From Blumeriella jaapii (taxonomy: Eukaryota > Ascomycota > Leotiomycetes > Helotiales > Drepanopezizaceae), in contig VWND01000001.1 in assembly GCA_009599575.1 (NCBI GenBank), positions 2,728,001 to 2,792,000 of the forward strand: 64,000 nucleotides of DNA. Direction: 5' to 3'. Below the pieces are notes generated by a model. It ran no database searches and was not told where the DNA came from. It saw nothing but the letters and a program-made list of their open reading frames with translations. The position numbers and the translations under genes are program-made. Below are positions 11,640 through 21,950 of the stretch, piece after piece; within the stretch, counting starts at the first letter, position 1, and each line of letters opens with the position of its first letter.

Positions 11640-13020
11640 ATTTAAATTAAATGCAAGCTTAAGAATTTATACGTTCGTTAAAATCGGAAGCTGTCGCTTT
11701 ATTTTTTTATATTATAAAAAAAAATAATGCATTACGTTTTTGCGTAGATTACCGGGGATTAAATGTTATAACAGTTTTTAATCGTTATTTCATTTTTTTT
11801 TAATTTCGGAAATTTTTAAACCGATTAAGCAAAGCGAAAATATTTACTAAATTAAACCTTAAATAAAATTTTAATTTAATTAAAATAGCGAAAAAGCATA
11901 AGTGGAAAACGGCTTTTAAAACTAAATTCGGTTTTTTCGAATATTTAATAATGCTTTTTAAAATATGCAACGCATTAGCAATTTTTTAAGCATATATCGA
12001 TAGCATTTTTAAAGATTTTGTAAATATATTCGTCGTAATATATTTAAACGATATTTTGATTTATCTAAAAAATAAAGCTTTTTATATTAAGCACGTTATT
12101 AAGATTTTAAAAGTTTTTTTCAACGCAAAGTTGTTTTGCAAATTTGAAAAAAATGCGAATTCGATACCGATAACGTCGAATTTCTAAGTTTTGTCGTTTT
12201 TTTTTAGCCGGGAATTAATATAAATAAGAAAAAAATTGCAACGATTGCGAAATGGCTAATTTTAAGTATTATACGAAAAAAAAAAAAAAATTTTTTAAAG
12301 TTTTGCAATTTTTATCGCAGATTTATTTATTAATACAATTTTATCGCTACAAAAATAACCAAACTTTTGAAAAGCAAAAGACCGTTTTTATGAATAAAAA
12401 AAGCGATAATATTATTCCGAAGCTTGCAAAACGCATTTACCAAGATTTTATTATTAATACATTTTAATTTCGAACTAAAGATTTTTTTCGAATATAACGC
12501 TTTTATAATTGCATTCGCCGGAATAATTTCTCAGCGCTAATCCGATTTATATTTATATTTAATCGCATTTTATTTCCGAAAATTTATATCCGCGAAAATA
12601 AATTACACGATTTTCGATCAGAAATTTTTCTTAATTATTAAATCGGTTAAATATTAGAAATATTATTTCGAAAGCGTCCGGTATAAAATTATAATAATAT
12701 CGGACTATAATAATTTTAAGTATTTTATAACTATTCGAATTTTAATCAAACGTTAAGCCAAATAAATAATAATTTTATTAATTATCGATTTCGAAATTAT
12801 ATATAAAGCTAATTCGAAAAACCTCGCCGACGCACCGTCGCGAAAATCAGATTATACTTAAAATCTCGTGCAATTAGCAAAACTATTTTTAAAACTGGCC
12901 TTAAGATAAATCCTGGACGAACTGCTGCTCGTAGACGGAAAAAAAAAAAACTTATTATATTTTATCGTCGTTTATATTTATAAATTAATTAAAAAAAAAT
13001 ATAAAAAGCGCGCGAGCCGA
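11640..13020 (+). pseudogene. reverse transcriptase and RNase H of E
   Basis: RT motifs in order are [12 protein letters not shown] (about 11741), KIFTKLNLK (about 11839), AFKTKFGFFEYLIM (about 11912) and YLNDILIYL (catalytic box at 12041-12052, family YLDD). An open stretch at 12252-12467 covers the RT thumb. RNase H follows to about 12850, with many RIP stops. The order and motifs are those of Ty3/Gypsy. Confidence 0.85.
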
Positions 13021-13269
13021 ATTAAAAAACGATTGGCTCGATCGATTTTAAGAATTTGACAATTTGCTTATTACAGATTTCGACAACTAAAAATAATATA
13101 AAAATTTTAAAAAACACCGAATATTTTGTTATAATAAAATATTGCTTCGGAAATCAAGCAAGTATAAAACTTGCATAAAACGCTTTCGGATTCCGATTTT
13201 TTTTTAATTAACGATACTTAAATATATAAAAGCGTTAGGTTTTACGTTTTATTAAAATTTATTTTGAAA

Positions 13270-14600
13270 AAAAAAAGTTATTAAAAGAATTTTACGATAA
13301 TTCGACCGCGGATTATTTCGGGCGAAACAAAACAACCGTTTTATTAAAACGCTTGTTTTATTGGCCGGAAATAACCGCGGATATAAAAAATTATATTTTA
13401 TTTTGTATAATTTGCAAAAAAAAAAAAAAATTTTTAAAAATAAAAACGAACGGTAAATTTTGTTTTATTCCGATATTAAACCGATTTTAAAATAGCATTT
13501 TTTTGGATCTGATTACCGACTTTCCAAACGCTTTAAGCAATAACGATTTTTCGTATAATAAAATCGGTAAAACTTTTATTTACGACGCAATATTTATTAT
13601 TGTTTATTATTTAACGAAACAATTTTATTTCGTTTTAATACGCAAAAATATAATTATTAATTAATTTGCTTATATTTTTTGCAAAATAGTTTTTTTTCGC
13701 TACGGCATACTAAACGATATCGTATTAAATCGCGGCTTTTTTTTTATTTTTGCATTCTGAATTATATTTACGATTATGCTTCGTATAAAACGCAAACTTT
13801 TAATTGCTTTTTATTTACAAACCGACGGATAAATAAAAAAAGCGAACGCGGTTTTCGAAATATATTTTCGGTTTTACGTTGATTTTAATTAAAACGATTA
13901 GTTAAATCTATTTTTTTTAACGAAATTCGCTATTAATATATATATTTTTTTTTTTATTAAAATGTTTTTTTTTAAGCAAACGGAATTAACGCAAAACTAT
14001 TTGATTTAAAAAAAACTGTTAAATTCCGAATCCGAATCAGTAGCAGAATTTGCAAAAAGGCTAGAAATTATATATTAAAAATTGAAAAAAGCTTTGTTAT
14101 ATGCTTAAGATTTTTAAGCAAAATATTACGACAGAAAATATATTTAAACGAATTTCAAAAAATCGAAAAAAAAATATACTTAAACGTAAAAAACTTAAAA
14201 ACAAAAAGATTTTGCAAAAAATTAAACGCTAAAAGATTTGGTTCTTTTTTAATTTTAAATAAAATTGGTTTTTAAATATACAAATTATAATTGCTCGATT
14301 TTTTTAAAAGCTATACGACGTTTTCCACGTGAATTTATTAAGCTTATATTATAAAATAACGAAAATGAATAAAAGCGAACAAAACGCCGAATTTCCGGGC
14401 CCCGATCTTATAGAAAACGACGCGGGAAATAAAAAGGAAAAAATAGAAAATGAATCAAATTTTTGATTTTGCGTTTAAAAAACGATAAAAGAAATTACAT
14501 TTTCTGGTCCGATAAAAAGGCTGGTTTTTAAATTACGATTTTTGGCAGAAAGCAAAAGATTTGAAATACGTATTAAAATTAATAGCTTAATTTTTCAAAA
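13270..14600 (+). pseudogene. integrase and chromodomain of E
   Basis: The zinc-binding domain shows KTTVLLKRLFYWPEITADIK followed by FCIIC (about 13330-13420), the H2C2 finger with at least one altered His. The core reads FRYGI and NRGFFFIFAF (D and S changed) and then FYLQTDG with a RIP stop after it. The tail has FHVNLLKL-like sequence (14315-14350) and a chromodomain with FLVR-KGWFLNYDFWQKAKDL (about 14500-14560). The chromodomain makes E a chromovirus, distinct from A because LTRs and sequence differ throughout. Confidence 0.8.
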
Positions 14601-14666
14601 ACAATCTTTTTAAACTTGGCGCTGATAATTAATATTATTTGTATTTTACTTCGATATATTATTATA

Positions 14667-15055
14667 CGAAACCGACTTTTTAAATAATTTTACCGTTAAT
14701 TAACATTTTTTATCTTTTTAATTTTATAAAACCGACGTTTTTAAAAAATTTTTACCGTTAATTAACACTTTTTACTTTTCTAATTTTATAAAACCGACGT
14801 TTTAAAAAAACCTTACCGTTAATTAACACTTTTTACTTTTTCAATTTTATAAAACCGACGTTTTAAAAAAATCTTATCGTTAATTAATATTTTTTATTTT
14901 TTTAATTTTATAAAACCGACGTTTTAAAAGAACTTTATCGTTAATTAACACTTTTTACTTTTTCAATTTTACAAAACCGACGTTTTAACAGAACCTTACC
15001 GTTAATTAACACTTTTCATTCTTTTAATTTTACAAAACCGACGTTTTGAAAAAAT
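14667..15055 (+). repeat. 61 bp tandem repeat array (about 6 copies) in the 3' non-coding part of E
   Basis: The anchor GTTAATTAA recurs at 14695, 14757, 14818, 14879, 14940 and 15001, so the spacing is 62, 61, 61, 61 and 61 bases. Each unit also carries AAAACCGACGTTTT and a T-rich stretch. The units differ mainly by C/T changes. The array ends about 80 bases before the 3' LTR. No spacers and no dyad repeats of CRISPR type are present. Confidence 0.95.
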
Positions 15056-15124
15056 CTGTTAATCCGGACTTGTTAATTTAAAAACTTTATCCTTTTTAAT
15101 TACTAACAAAAGAAGGCTTTATCG

Positions 15125-15138
15125 AAAAAAAGGAAAAG
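15125..15138 (+). other. polypurine tract of E
   Basis: A run of A and G (AAAAAAAGGAAAAG) lies immediately before the 3' LTR. In LTR elements this is the primer site for plus-strand DNA synthesis, and it confirms plus orientation. Confidence 0.85.
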
Positions 15139-15378
15139 TGTCAAAGGGCACCGGCTAACCGATAAAAAAGCATGTTAGAAAGTATTAAAACTAAAAGTAA
15201 ATATCAGCATGCAGCATGCAGCTTTGGCCAGGATCAACCACTGAATCCCGAGGCAGGCCCGACCTGCCAACCTTCGGGATATAATCAGAAGGATCCTTTG
15301 TACTTTTATAGTTCCCTAAGATTCAGTCTTACGAATAAATGCATTTCTGTTCCCTGGTTCTGACTTCCAACTGTGACA
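15139..15378 (+). repeat. 3' LTR of E
   Basis: 240 bp, TGTCAAAGGGC...CTGTGACA. The inner half (15139-15205) carries RIP changes (for example ACCGATAAAAAAG against ACCGATGAAGGAG in the 5' LTR). The outer half (15260-15378) is nearly clean, the mirror image of the 5' LTR. Confidence 0.93.
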
Positions 15379-15530
15379 GGTTGGCCGAATATTAAGTTTT
15401 TTTAAACTGTAATAAACGCAAGCTTTATTAGCCGAAGTTTTATTCTTTTACAGTTTTTTACGCTCGTTGTATTAAAGTTTTTCATTTGCACTTCCGAAAG
15501 ATTTAATTTCGCTATTAAAACGACGCTATA
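15379..15530 (+). pseudogene. A2 linker segment between inserts E and C1
   Basis: These 152 bases match A3 40492-40632 (for example GGCCGAATATTAAG and TAAACTGTAATAAACGCAAG). They are bounded by the E target duplication GGTTG (15379-15383) and the C1 target duplication CTATA (15526-15530). They encode part of the protease-RT connector. Confidence 0.85.
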
Positions 15531-15805
15531 TGTCACAGCTAGCTTGAGGATGATCAGAAGGGTGATATAGACCAAAAGGTACGTATGTAAATTGAAAGAA
15601 AAACACCGAGCTAAAATGCTCGGGGTCGCGAATTTTATATACAATAGATTGCGTTTGTAGGTTACGTGACTTAGCGCAAGGCCTAATGGCCGAAAGGGTC
15701 CGTGTCCAAACCTTAATCCAATACTACCAGCATTTACTATTAGCAACCATACCACTGGCAGCCATACTATTAGCAATTATCATTAGCCAGGCCAAAATCG
15801 TAACA
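15531..15805 (-). repeat. 3' LTR of C1
   Basis: 275 bp, reading TGTTACGA...GCTGTGACA on the minus strand. The outer end (left, TGTCACAGCTAGCTTGAGG on plus) is unmutated, and the inner end is RIP-mutated (ACTATTAGC in place of ACCACTGGC). An open frame of 124 codons overlapping this LTR (15402-15776, minus) has no family resemblance. Confidence 0.93.
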
Positions 15806-15829
15806 CTATTTTTTTTCTCCGAAAAACTG

Positions 15830-17300
15830 CGTTTTCGCAATTGCAATTATAGATTTATCGTTTTTCAATTTAATGTAATTTTCCCTGCCTTCGTTATAAG
15901 TTTGCAATTATACGGAAAGCGCTCGTGAAAAGCTTTTGGCGGTGAAATATAATCGGTGGAATATTTAAAAAATATAAAAGGCCGTTATAGCGTCAAAACA
16001 AAAGTATTATTCGAGATTTTTATCAGCGCTTTTTTAATTAATTTAGTATTATAATACTTTTTTATACAATCTCGAATTTATTATTCTTTCGATTTTTTAT
16101 TCCGTTTATTCGGAAAATAATTAAATAAAAGCTGGTTCGGAGCGGCGTTAGCCAAATAAAAGGTTGCTAATATGCTTTCGAAGCGAATATAAATAAAAAA
16201 TTAAATAAATTGATCAATTTGCGAAAAAATCAAGTTTTTAACTTTTTTCTATTTTGTCGACGATTTTGATTAAGCCGTATTATTTATCCGAAAGCTTTTT
16301 GAAAAGTCGGTCGAGCTTTTAATTTTTGATATTTACCAATACTTCGTCGCTTATATTCTAATTTACCGGTCGTTTGTGCAAGTTAGCGAAGCGTTTTATT
16401 TTAGCTTATTATTACGCAATAAACGATTATACGTATTTTACAATCTTTTTAGCTCGAAAAGCCAAATGCAAAGCCTCGTCGCGATTAAGCTTTTCGATAG
16501 CCGAGCGAAAAAAACGGGAATTATTTATATTCCAGAATATGCGAGCTTTATATTTATTTAAAACTTAGAAAAAAAAAACGTTGCCGAAAGATTCGTGCGG
16601 CAAAATCAATTATGCAATATTTATCAAAAGTAAAAAACGTTTTTAATTATTTTGATAGTAAAAGCAAAAAAAACGGAAGCGTTGCTTAATATATTAGTTT
16701 ATTATTTCGGTATGCCTATCGATATTAAAATTATACGCAATAATCAATTTAACTTTGGTTTTTAATATACGGCAGAGTTTTTGTTAAAAAACCGAAACAA
16801 ACTGAGCTTTTCGGTCCGAAATAATTAAATTCGGCATGCCGAAATAACGCATTTAATAAACCAAAAACAAAACTGCCAGTCTTTTCGCTGTAATAATCTT
16901 ATAGCAAAAAACTAACAAAAGCTTTTTAAACAAGCGATTTATTATTACGAAAGCGAAATCGTAATTATTTTCGTTTAATAAAAACTTCGTAAAATTTATC
17001 GTTAAATGTTAATAAAGCTTACTAAATATAAGCAAAAGCTTTAGAAAGCCCGGAATTTTGTCGCGTCTAGCTTTTATTCGTATACAACGACAATTCGAAA
17101 CGTATTGCTGTATATCTGCTTTTATAGCCTTCCAATAGTATTTACGACCGACCAAAAGCTTTATTTTTTTTATTTTAACGTATACTACGCAAAGCTGTTC
17201 GTAAATATATCGGATCAAAAAAATTCGCAATTCGAAAGGTTTTAAAAGTATTATTAATCTGTTTTAAAAAAACAATTTGTTTTGTCGCAATTAATAATTA
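15830..17300 (-). pseudogene. integrase of C1
   Basis: The clearest part is 17009-17230 with LVGRKYYWKAIKADIQQYVS followed by NCRCIRIKARRDKIPG. This is the zinc-binding N-terminal domain (its CxxC partly kept) leading into the core. Downstream toward 15830 come broken core sequence, then HKRPVN-NISDEVLV and a tail with FKYSTDYISPPKAFHERFP. The last segment resembles the end of a chromodomain, but this is uncertain. Short plus-strand ORFs over 16374-16568 are antisense shadows. Confidence 0.75.
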
Positions 17301-17559
17301 AAACTATAATTGCGGATTTGCATTCGTTGCGCTTCGAAAAAAAAATTTTTTTTATTAGCTTACAGCAAATCGTTTATAATTGTATAATCATATATATCGT
17401 ATACGATTACGGAAATCGGATCTGCGGATTTTTTTATAAGCATTTTATCTTTTTCGTTTTCGCTATCTTTTTCGGAAAAAAATGCTATCGTTATCGTGCT
17501 TATCGAAAGCTATTTTTACAAGCGCCAGCGTGGTTATGCTTTTAGCAGCCATTTCCTTT

Positions 17560-18960
17560 AAAATCTAAAAATTCAATTTATCGTTTAAAAACATTTGCTG
17601 CTTCCGAACTGTTCGCTATCGTATTTTTAATAAAAAAATATTTTAATTTTTGCGAAAAAAAATATTAGCGAACGTATTAATAATTTCCGACCGGTATATA
17701 ATTATAAAATAAAAATCGGCGAAAAACTCGGCTTATCGGATTTATCGAGCCGAAAATTTTTTAATTGTTAAAAAATATTTCAAAGCGCGATAATCGATAT
17801 ATATATATACGTTTTTTTAAGCGCTTAACAGCTCCGGCTTATAATTTTTAAAAAAGCGAAAAATAACGAAAAGCTTTTTATCGTAAATCGGATAATTAAG
17901 CTCGGCGTCGATTATAATTTTAAAAAAAAAACCGACCGAATAATAAAAGTTATTCTTTTGCAATTGCGATAATACGCCAGCTATTATTTTATTAAAAAAA
18001 TCGGTTTTTAAGCGCGTTTGCTTATAAAAATCGTAATAGCATAAAATAAAAATACTTAGCAAAACCTTGCGCAATACTTCTTATGCGTTTTTCTGCTTTT
18101 TTTCGAATACGAAAAAAACGTTTTTATTTATAAAAACAGTGAAAAAGCGGCAAATGCGGCTGTAGCCGGCTATAAAACGTTTGTAAAAATTGCAAAAGCT
18201 TAGAAAGCTTTGTACGCTTCGCATATTCGCTGCATATTGCTAACCCTAAGCGATTTTTTCCGGATTTATTTTAATAATTTAAATATTAATAACGAAACTT
18301 AAAAATTAATTTTCGTAATATTAAATTCGCATTTTTTAATATTAATTTTTAAACCGTATTTTCTTAAAATCGATAAGATTTTTTTAACGTAGATTTTATA
18401 TTTCAAATTATTCGCGAAATAAATAAAAATATCGTTAAAATACGCCGAACAGAAATCATTTAAATGCTTTATAAAAATATTATTAATAAAACGTTAAAAT
18501 ATAACGGGCTTATTAGTAAAACCGAACGAAAAGATTTTATATTTGTATATATCGTATCGGATACGGAAATTAATTAGTTTTTCAAATTTTTCGAATATCC
18601 GAACTCGATTAAATGCTTATTAAATATCAATTTTCGTAAATATTTTAGCTTTAATAATTCGCGCCAGCATTTCGTCGATTAAAAGCAAAAAATAAATATT
18701 TTTTTTCGTAAAATCGTTAAATTTGCGGTAATCGATATATAAACGCATAAAACCGTCTGATTTTTTAATAAATAAAATCGGAGCGGCGAAAAAAGCATAA
18801 AAAAATTTAATAAAACTTTTATGCAAATTGTCGAAAATATAACTTTTGATTTTTATAAGCTGTTTATTCGTAAAACGTTTGAATAATTTTATAAAAAGCG
18901 TATTTTTCGTAGCAAAATGTATTTTGTAATTTACACCGAAGCGGCGGAAAACGAGCTTAT
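17560..18960 (-). pseudogene. reverse transcriptase and RNase H of C1
   Basis: RT is seen at 18620-18826: FAAPILFIKKSDGFMRLYID, then YRKFNDFTKKNIYFLLLIDE and AKIFTKIDI, the usual Gypsy RT fingers and palm start. The rest of RT runs to about 18080 with stops. RNase H (17817-18074) shows TRLKTDFFNKIIAGVLSQLQ and AELNYPIYDKKLFVIFRFFK; the usual TDAS active-site start has become TDFF. The two domains come in Gypsy order before integrase. Confidence 0.85.
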
Positions 18961-19539
18961 CGTTTTTTTATTTATAAAACAGTTTTTCGAACTTCGAATA
19001 TTAAACTGAAAAAAGCTTTTTTATAAAAACCACGTTATCGTTATATTTGGCTTGCAAAACGTCGAAAACGGAAATACTTTTTATTGCCGCGAATTATATA
19101 ACTTTTTCAAATTCGGCGATTTTCGCACGGCGAAAACGTTTTTTGTTTATATTATATATAAAAATAATAAACGTGTAATCGCTGAATAATAGCAATTCTT
19201 TTTTTTTTTACGATTCGCATTCGCTTTTCGTAACGTATTTGTAAAATACTAAATACAAAAGCGGAAATACAACTGATATTACAATTAAAAATAAAAAAAG
19301 TAGCAACTGGCCCGGTTAAAAAAAACCGGCTTGATCGGTTTAAAACTGCTAATAAAAAACTTTTTTATTTTATGCAAATTGCTTTTAAAATTTCGCATAA
19401 ACGTAAAAGGTTTATCAGTTTTAAAACCTAAATAAGCTTTTTTAATTATTATAAAAATATTAGCAGAAATATAAAAAGCTTTTATTGCGCTGTTTCGTTT
19501 ATTTACATTTTTTTAATATATACGACTAAGCATTTTAAG

Positions 19540-19800
19540 CTTTTTCGCTGATTAAAATCGACGAACAATTATTCGTTAAAATAAAAAATAACGAGCATAT
19601 CGAATAGCCATTTTATCTTGTTTTTTCTTTGGCTATACGCTTATTTTAAATCGTAATGCTATAAAAATTTGCGATTAATAAAAACGTCGGTAAAACTAAG
19701 ATTTATAATCAAAAAAAGAAAATTTATACGACGTCGGTCAATTATAAAAAAAAAAATAGCAAAAAAAACAAGCTTTTCCGGCTCGCTATTATAGCCGGTG
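19540..19800 (-). pseudogene. protease region of C1
   Basis: Between the zinc knuckle and RT the minus strand reads a broken frame with FTDVFINRKFL followed by QHYD-like sequence. The equivalent place in C2 reads LGFTDVFINRKFL. Position and the pattern (D-S-G)-F-T-D-x-F-I are those of a retropepsin loop whose Asp has become Asn. The assignment relies on position as much as sequence. Confidence 0.45.
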
Positions 19801-20099
19801 AATATAATAAGTTTATACAGCCGAATAAAACTTATTCCGAAACGTTAAAAAAATTAATACGCTAAAAAAGTTTTAATCGCACCGAAAATATTAGCTCCGC
19901 TATCGATATATGCAAATGTTTTAATATATAATTTATTACGTATTAATTTTATAAAAACTAAAAACTATCGCTTTTTTATTAAAAAGCGCTAATCAAATTT
20001 TAAATTCTTTTACAAATCGAATTTTTTATTATAATAAAAGTTTTTGCTACGGCTTAAAAGTTTTTTAACAAATCGTTTTGCTTTTCGTCGATAATTATC

Positions 20100-21660
20100 T
20101 CGGCGATTTTGCGAATTAGCTTAGCGTCGGAGCAAACGTTTGCGAAATGGCCGAGTTTGCCGCAATTATAACAAGCATTAAAAAAACGCGCAGCCAAACG
20201 GAAAAAACCGGAAATAGCAAAAATAATAATTATACGCTCGTAAAGATCTTTGCTAAAAAAAAAAAAGCTATGCGAGCAAAAAAAGCTAAAAAGATAAAAC
20301 GCTATAAAGCCTTAAAAATACCGGAAATACGCCTAAAATCCTGGTTAGCAAAAGCTATAACAAAAAAAAAAAAATTTATGCGACGGACAAAAGCTATTTT
20401 TTCAGCTCGGATATTACGTAACTTTTTATTCGCAACGGCCAAAAACTCGTTCAAAACAGTATAATTACTATTTATTTTATACTTTTCCATTCGAAAATCG
20501 TGCTTAAAAATAAAAATAATTTTTTCGCATATATTTTCAAACCAACGGTTTTTAGCAATTTTGCTAATAATTGCATAACAAATAAATAAAAAACGAAAAT
20601 TATTATAAATCTGACCGTTGTTTATATAAAGTTTATTATATTACATTTTAGCAAACTAATCGCGGTTATAATTAAAAAAGCGCTGATTAAAAATGCGAAA
20701 AACGTTTCGGGCCGACTAAGCTTAATTATAAAACTCGGAGTTCAAATGCTTTAAAATAATAGTTTTTGCTTTTTCAATAATGCATTTAAAATATGCTTTG
20801 GCTTAATTTATACTTTATATAAAGTTTTTTAAATACTTTTTAATAAACAGTTTTATATTTATTTTTTATGCGTTATATTTATTTTTTTTTTAATAATCGC
20901 TGAAAACGTAGCGAAAGTATTTAATTTTAAATAATTCGATTCGAAAAATAGCTGGATCGAGGACGAAAAAATAATATTCGGGAATTAATTAGAAATCTGC
21001 GATAAAAACGCGCGAAGTTCGAAATAAAAAAAAAGCGTCGCGGACGATATTAATAAAAGCTAGAAAACGAACGGCGGCGATGATTTAAGCGATTATTTAA
21101 GCGATTTAAAACTGCTGGGCCGCAATAAATCCTTTAGCGTTAGCAAATATACTAAATAATCGATTTGAAAATATTCGTCGGTTTAAAAATACTAAAATGT
21201 CAGCGTCGTACAATTCGATTTTAAGTTCGATAATAAAACGAAAAAATTCAGCAAATAATTATGGTTTAATAAAAAAGTCGTAAAATAAAAACTCGCTGCT
21301 AAAATCGTCGAAAAAGCTTAAAACGAATAAAAATTCGGAAGCGCCAAAAGCAAAAGCAGAAAGTGGAAATGCTAATTCGAAGCCGAATCGTACGGATTGC
21401 GTTCGTTTTCGAATGCCACGTCGATTTATAAAAAAAGCATAAAATATTATAATATTAAAAAAAGGCGATTCGAATTGCAAAAGCAAATCGAATTAATAAA
21501 AAAAAAAACTTCAGCTTTTTTTAGAAACAAAATCAGTAAAAAAGAATTCTGATCAAAGCACCGATAAATAAACGTCGGTACGAACGGCCTGAAAAGAATT
21601 CGAATTGCAAAAGCAGATCGAATTTTTAATCGTAAATACAAAGCTTTTTAGCGAAAGTTA
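20100..21660 (-). pseudogene. gag remnant of C1 with intact zinc knuckle
   Basis: The nucleocapsid finger at 20132-20173 is intact: C-Y-N-C-G-K-L-G-H-F-A-N-V-C, the CX2CX4HX4C pattern for RNA packaging. Upstream (right) the capsid part is broken but readable, with ELKIELYDADILVFLNRRIF and LFSIFANAKGF around 21060-21230. The open plus-strand frame at 20147-20464 lies antisense to the knuckle and is not a gene. The matching C2 knuckle has its first Cys changed to Tyr. Confidence 0.8.
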
Positions 21661-21675
21661 TTTGGTTTTTTTTTA

Positions 21676-21950
21676 TATTATAGCTAGCTTAAAAATAATC
21701 AAAAAAATAATATAAACCAAAAAGTACGCATATAAATTAAAAGAAAAACACCGAACTAAAATGCTCGGGATCGCGAACTTTATGTATAATGGGTTGCGCT
21801 TATGGGTCACGTGACTTAGAGCGAGGCCTAGTGGCCGAAGGGGTCCGTGCCCAAACCTTAATCCAACACCACCAGCATTTACCACTGGCAACCATACCAC
21901 TGGCAGCCATACCACTGGCAACTACCACTAGCCAGGCCAGGATCGTAACA
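21676..21950 (-). repeat. 5' LTR of C1
   Basis: 275 bp. The outer (right) half keeps an imperfect 15 bp tandem repeat (ACCACTGGCAACCAT type, about three units at 21879-21925) and is nearly free of RIP. The inner end begins TATTATAGC where the partner has TGTCACAGC. A TATA-like TGTATAAT or TATATAAA element lies near 21780-21790 on the minus strand. Confidence 0.93.

Larger units (their letters stand above)
8961..15378 (+). mobile_element. Gypsy chromovirus E, complete (6.4 kb), inserted in A2
   Basis: Two LTRs (8961-9201 and 15139-15378), a 5 bp target duplication GGTTG (8956-8960 and 15379-15383), and a purine tract AAAAAAAGGAAAAG right before the 3' LTR show a complete plus-strand insertion. 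The order is gag with zinc knuckle, protease, RT, RNase H, integrase, chromodomain, then a 61 bp tandem repeat in the 3' non-coding part. Coding frames are heavily broken. It is the only copy of this family in the window, yet it is as strongly RIP-mutated as the others, so other copies must exist or have existed in the genome. Confidence 0.93.
15531..21950 (-). mobile_element. Gypsy element C1, complete (6.4 kb), inserted in A2
   Basis: LTRs at 21676-21950 (5', right) and 15531-15805 (3', left) bound an element read on the minus strand. The target duplication CTATA is at 15526-15530 and 21951-21955. A purine tract (GGAGAAAAAAAATAG in minus sense) abuts the left LTR and sets the orientation. 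The order from the right is gag with zinc knuckle, protease, RT, RNase H, integrase and a C-terminal region. Copy C2 at 55391-61783 is colinear over its whole length. Confidence 0.93.

Noticed and set aside
14667..15055. Regular repeats that might suggest a CRISPR array
   Set aside because: The 61 bp units are directly adjacent with no unique spacers, and the context is a eukaryotic retrotransposon.
15402..15776. Minus-strand ORF of 124 codons with repeated VVWLP-type start
   Set aside because: It lies mostly in the C1 LTR and runs into A2; the LTR is open mainly because it escaped RIP. No domain is recognisable.
20147..20464. Lys-rich plus-strand ORF of 105 codons
   Set aside because: It lies antisense to the zinc knuckle and capsid of C1; the same shadow appears in C2 at 59927-60139.
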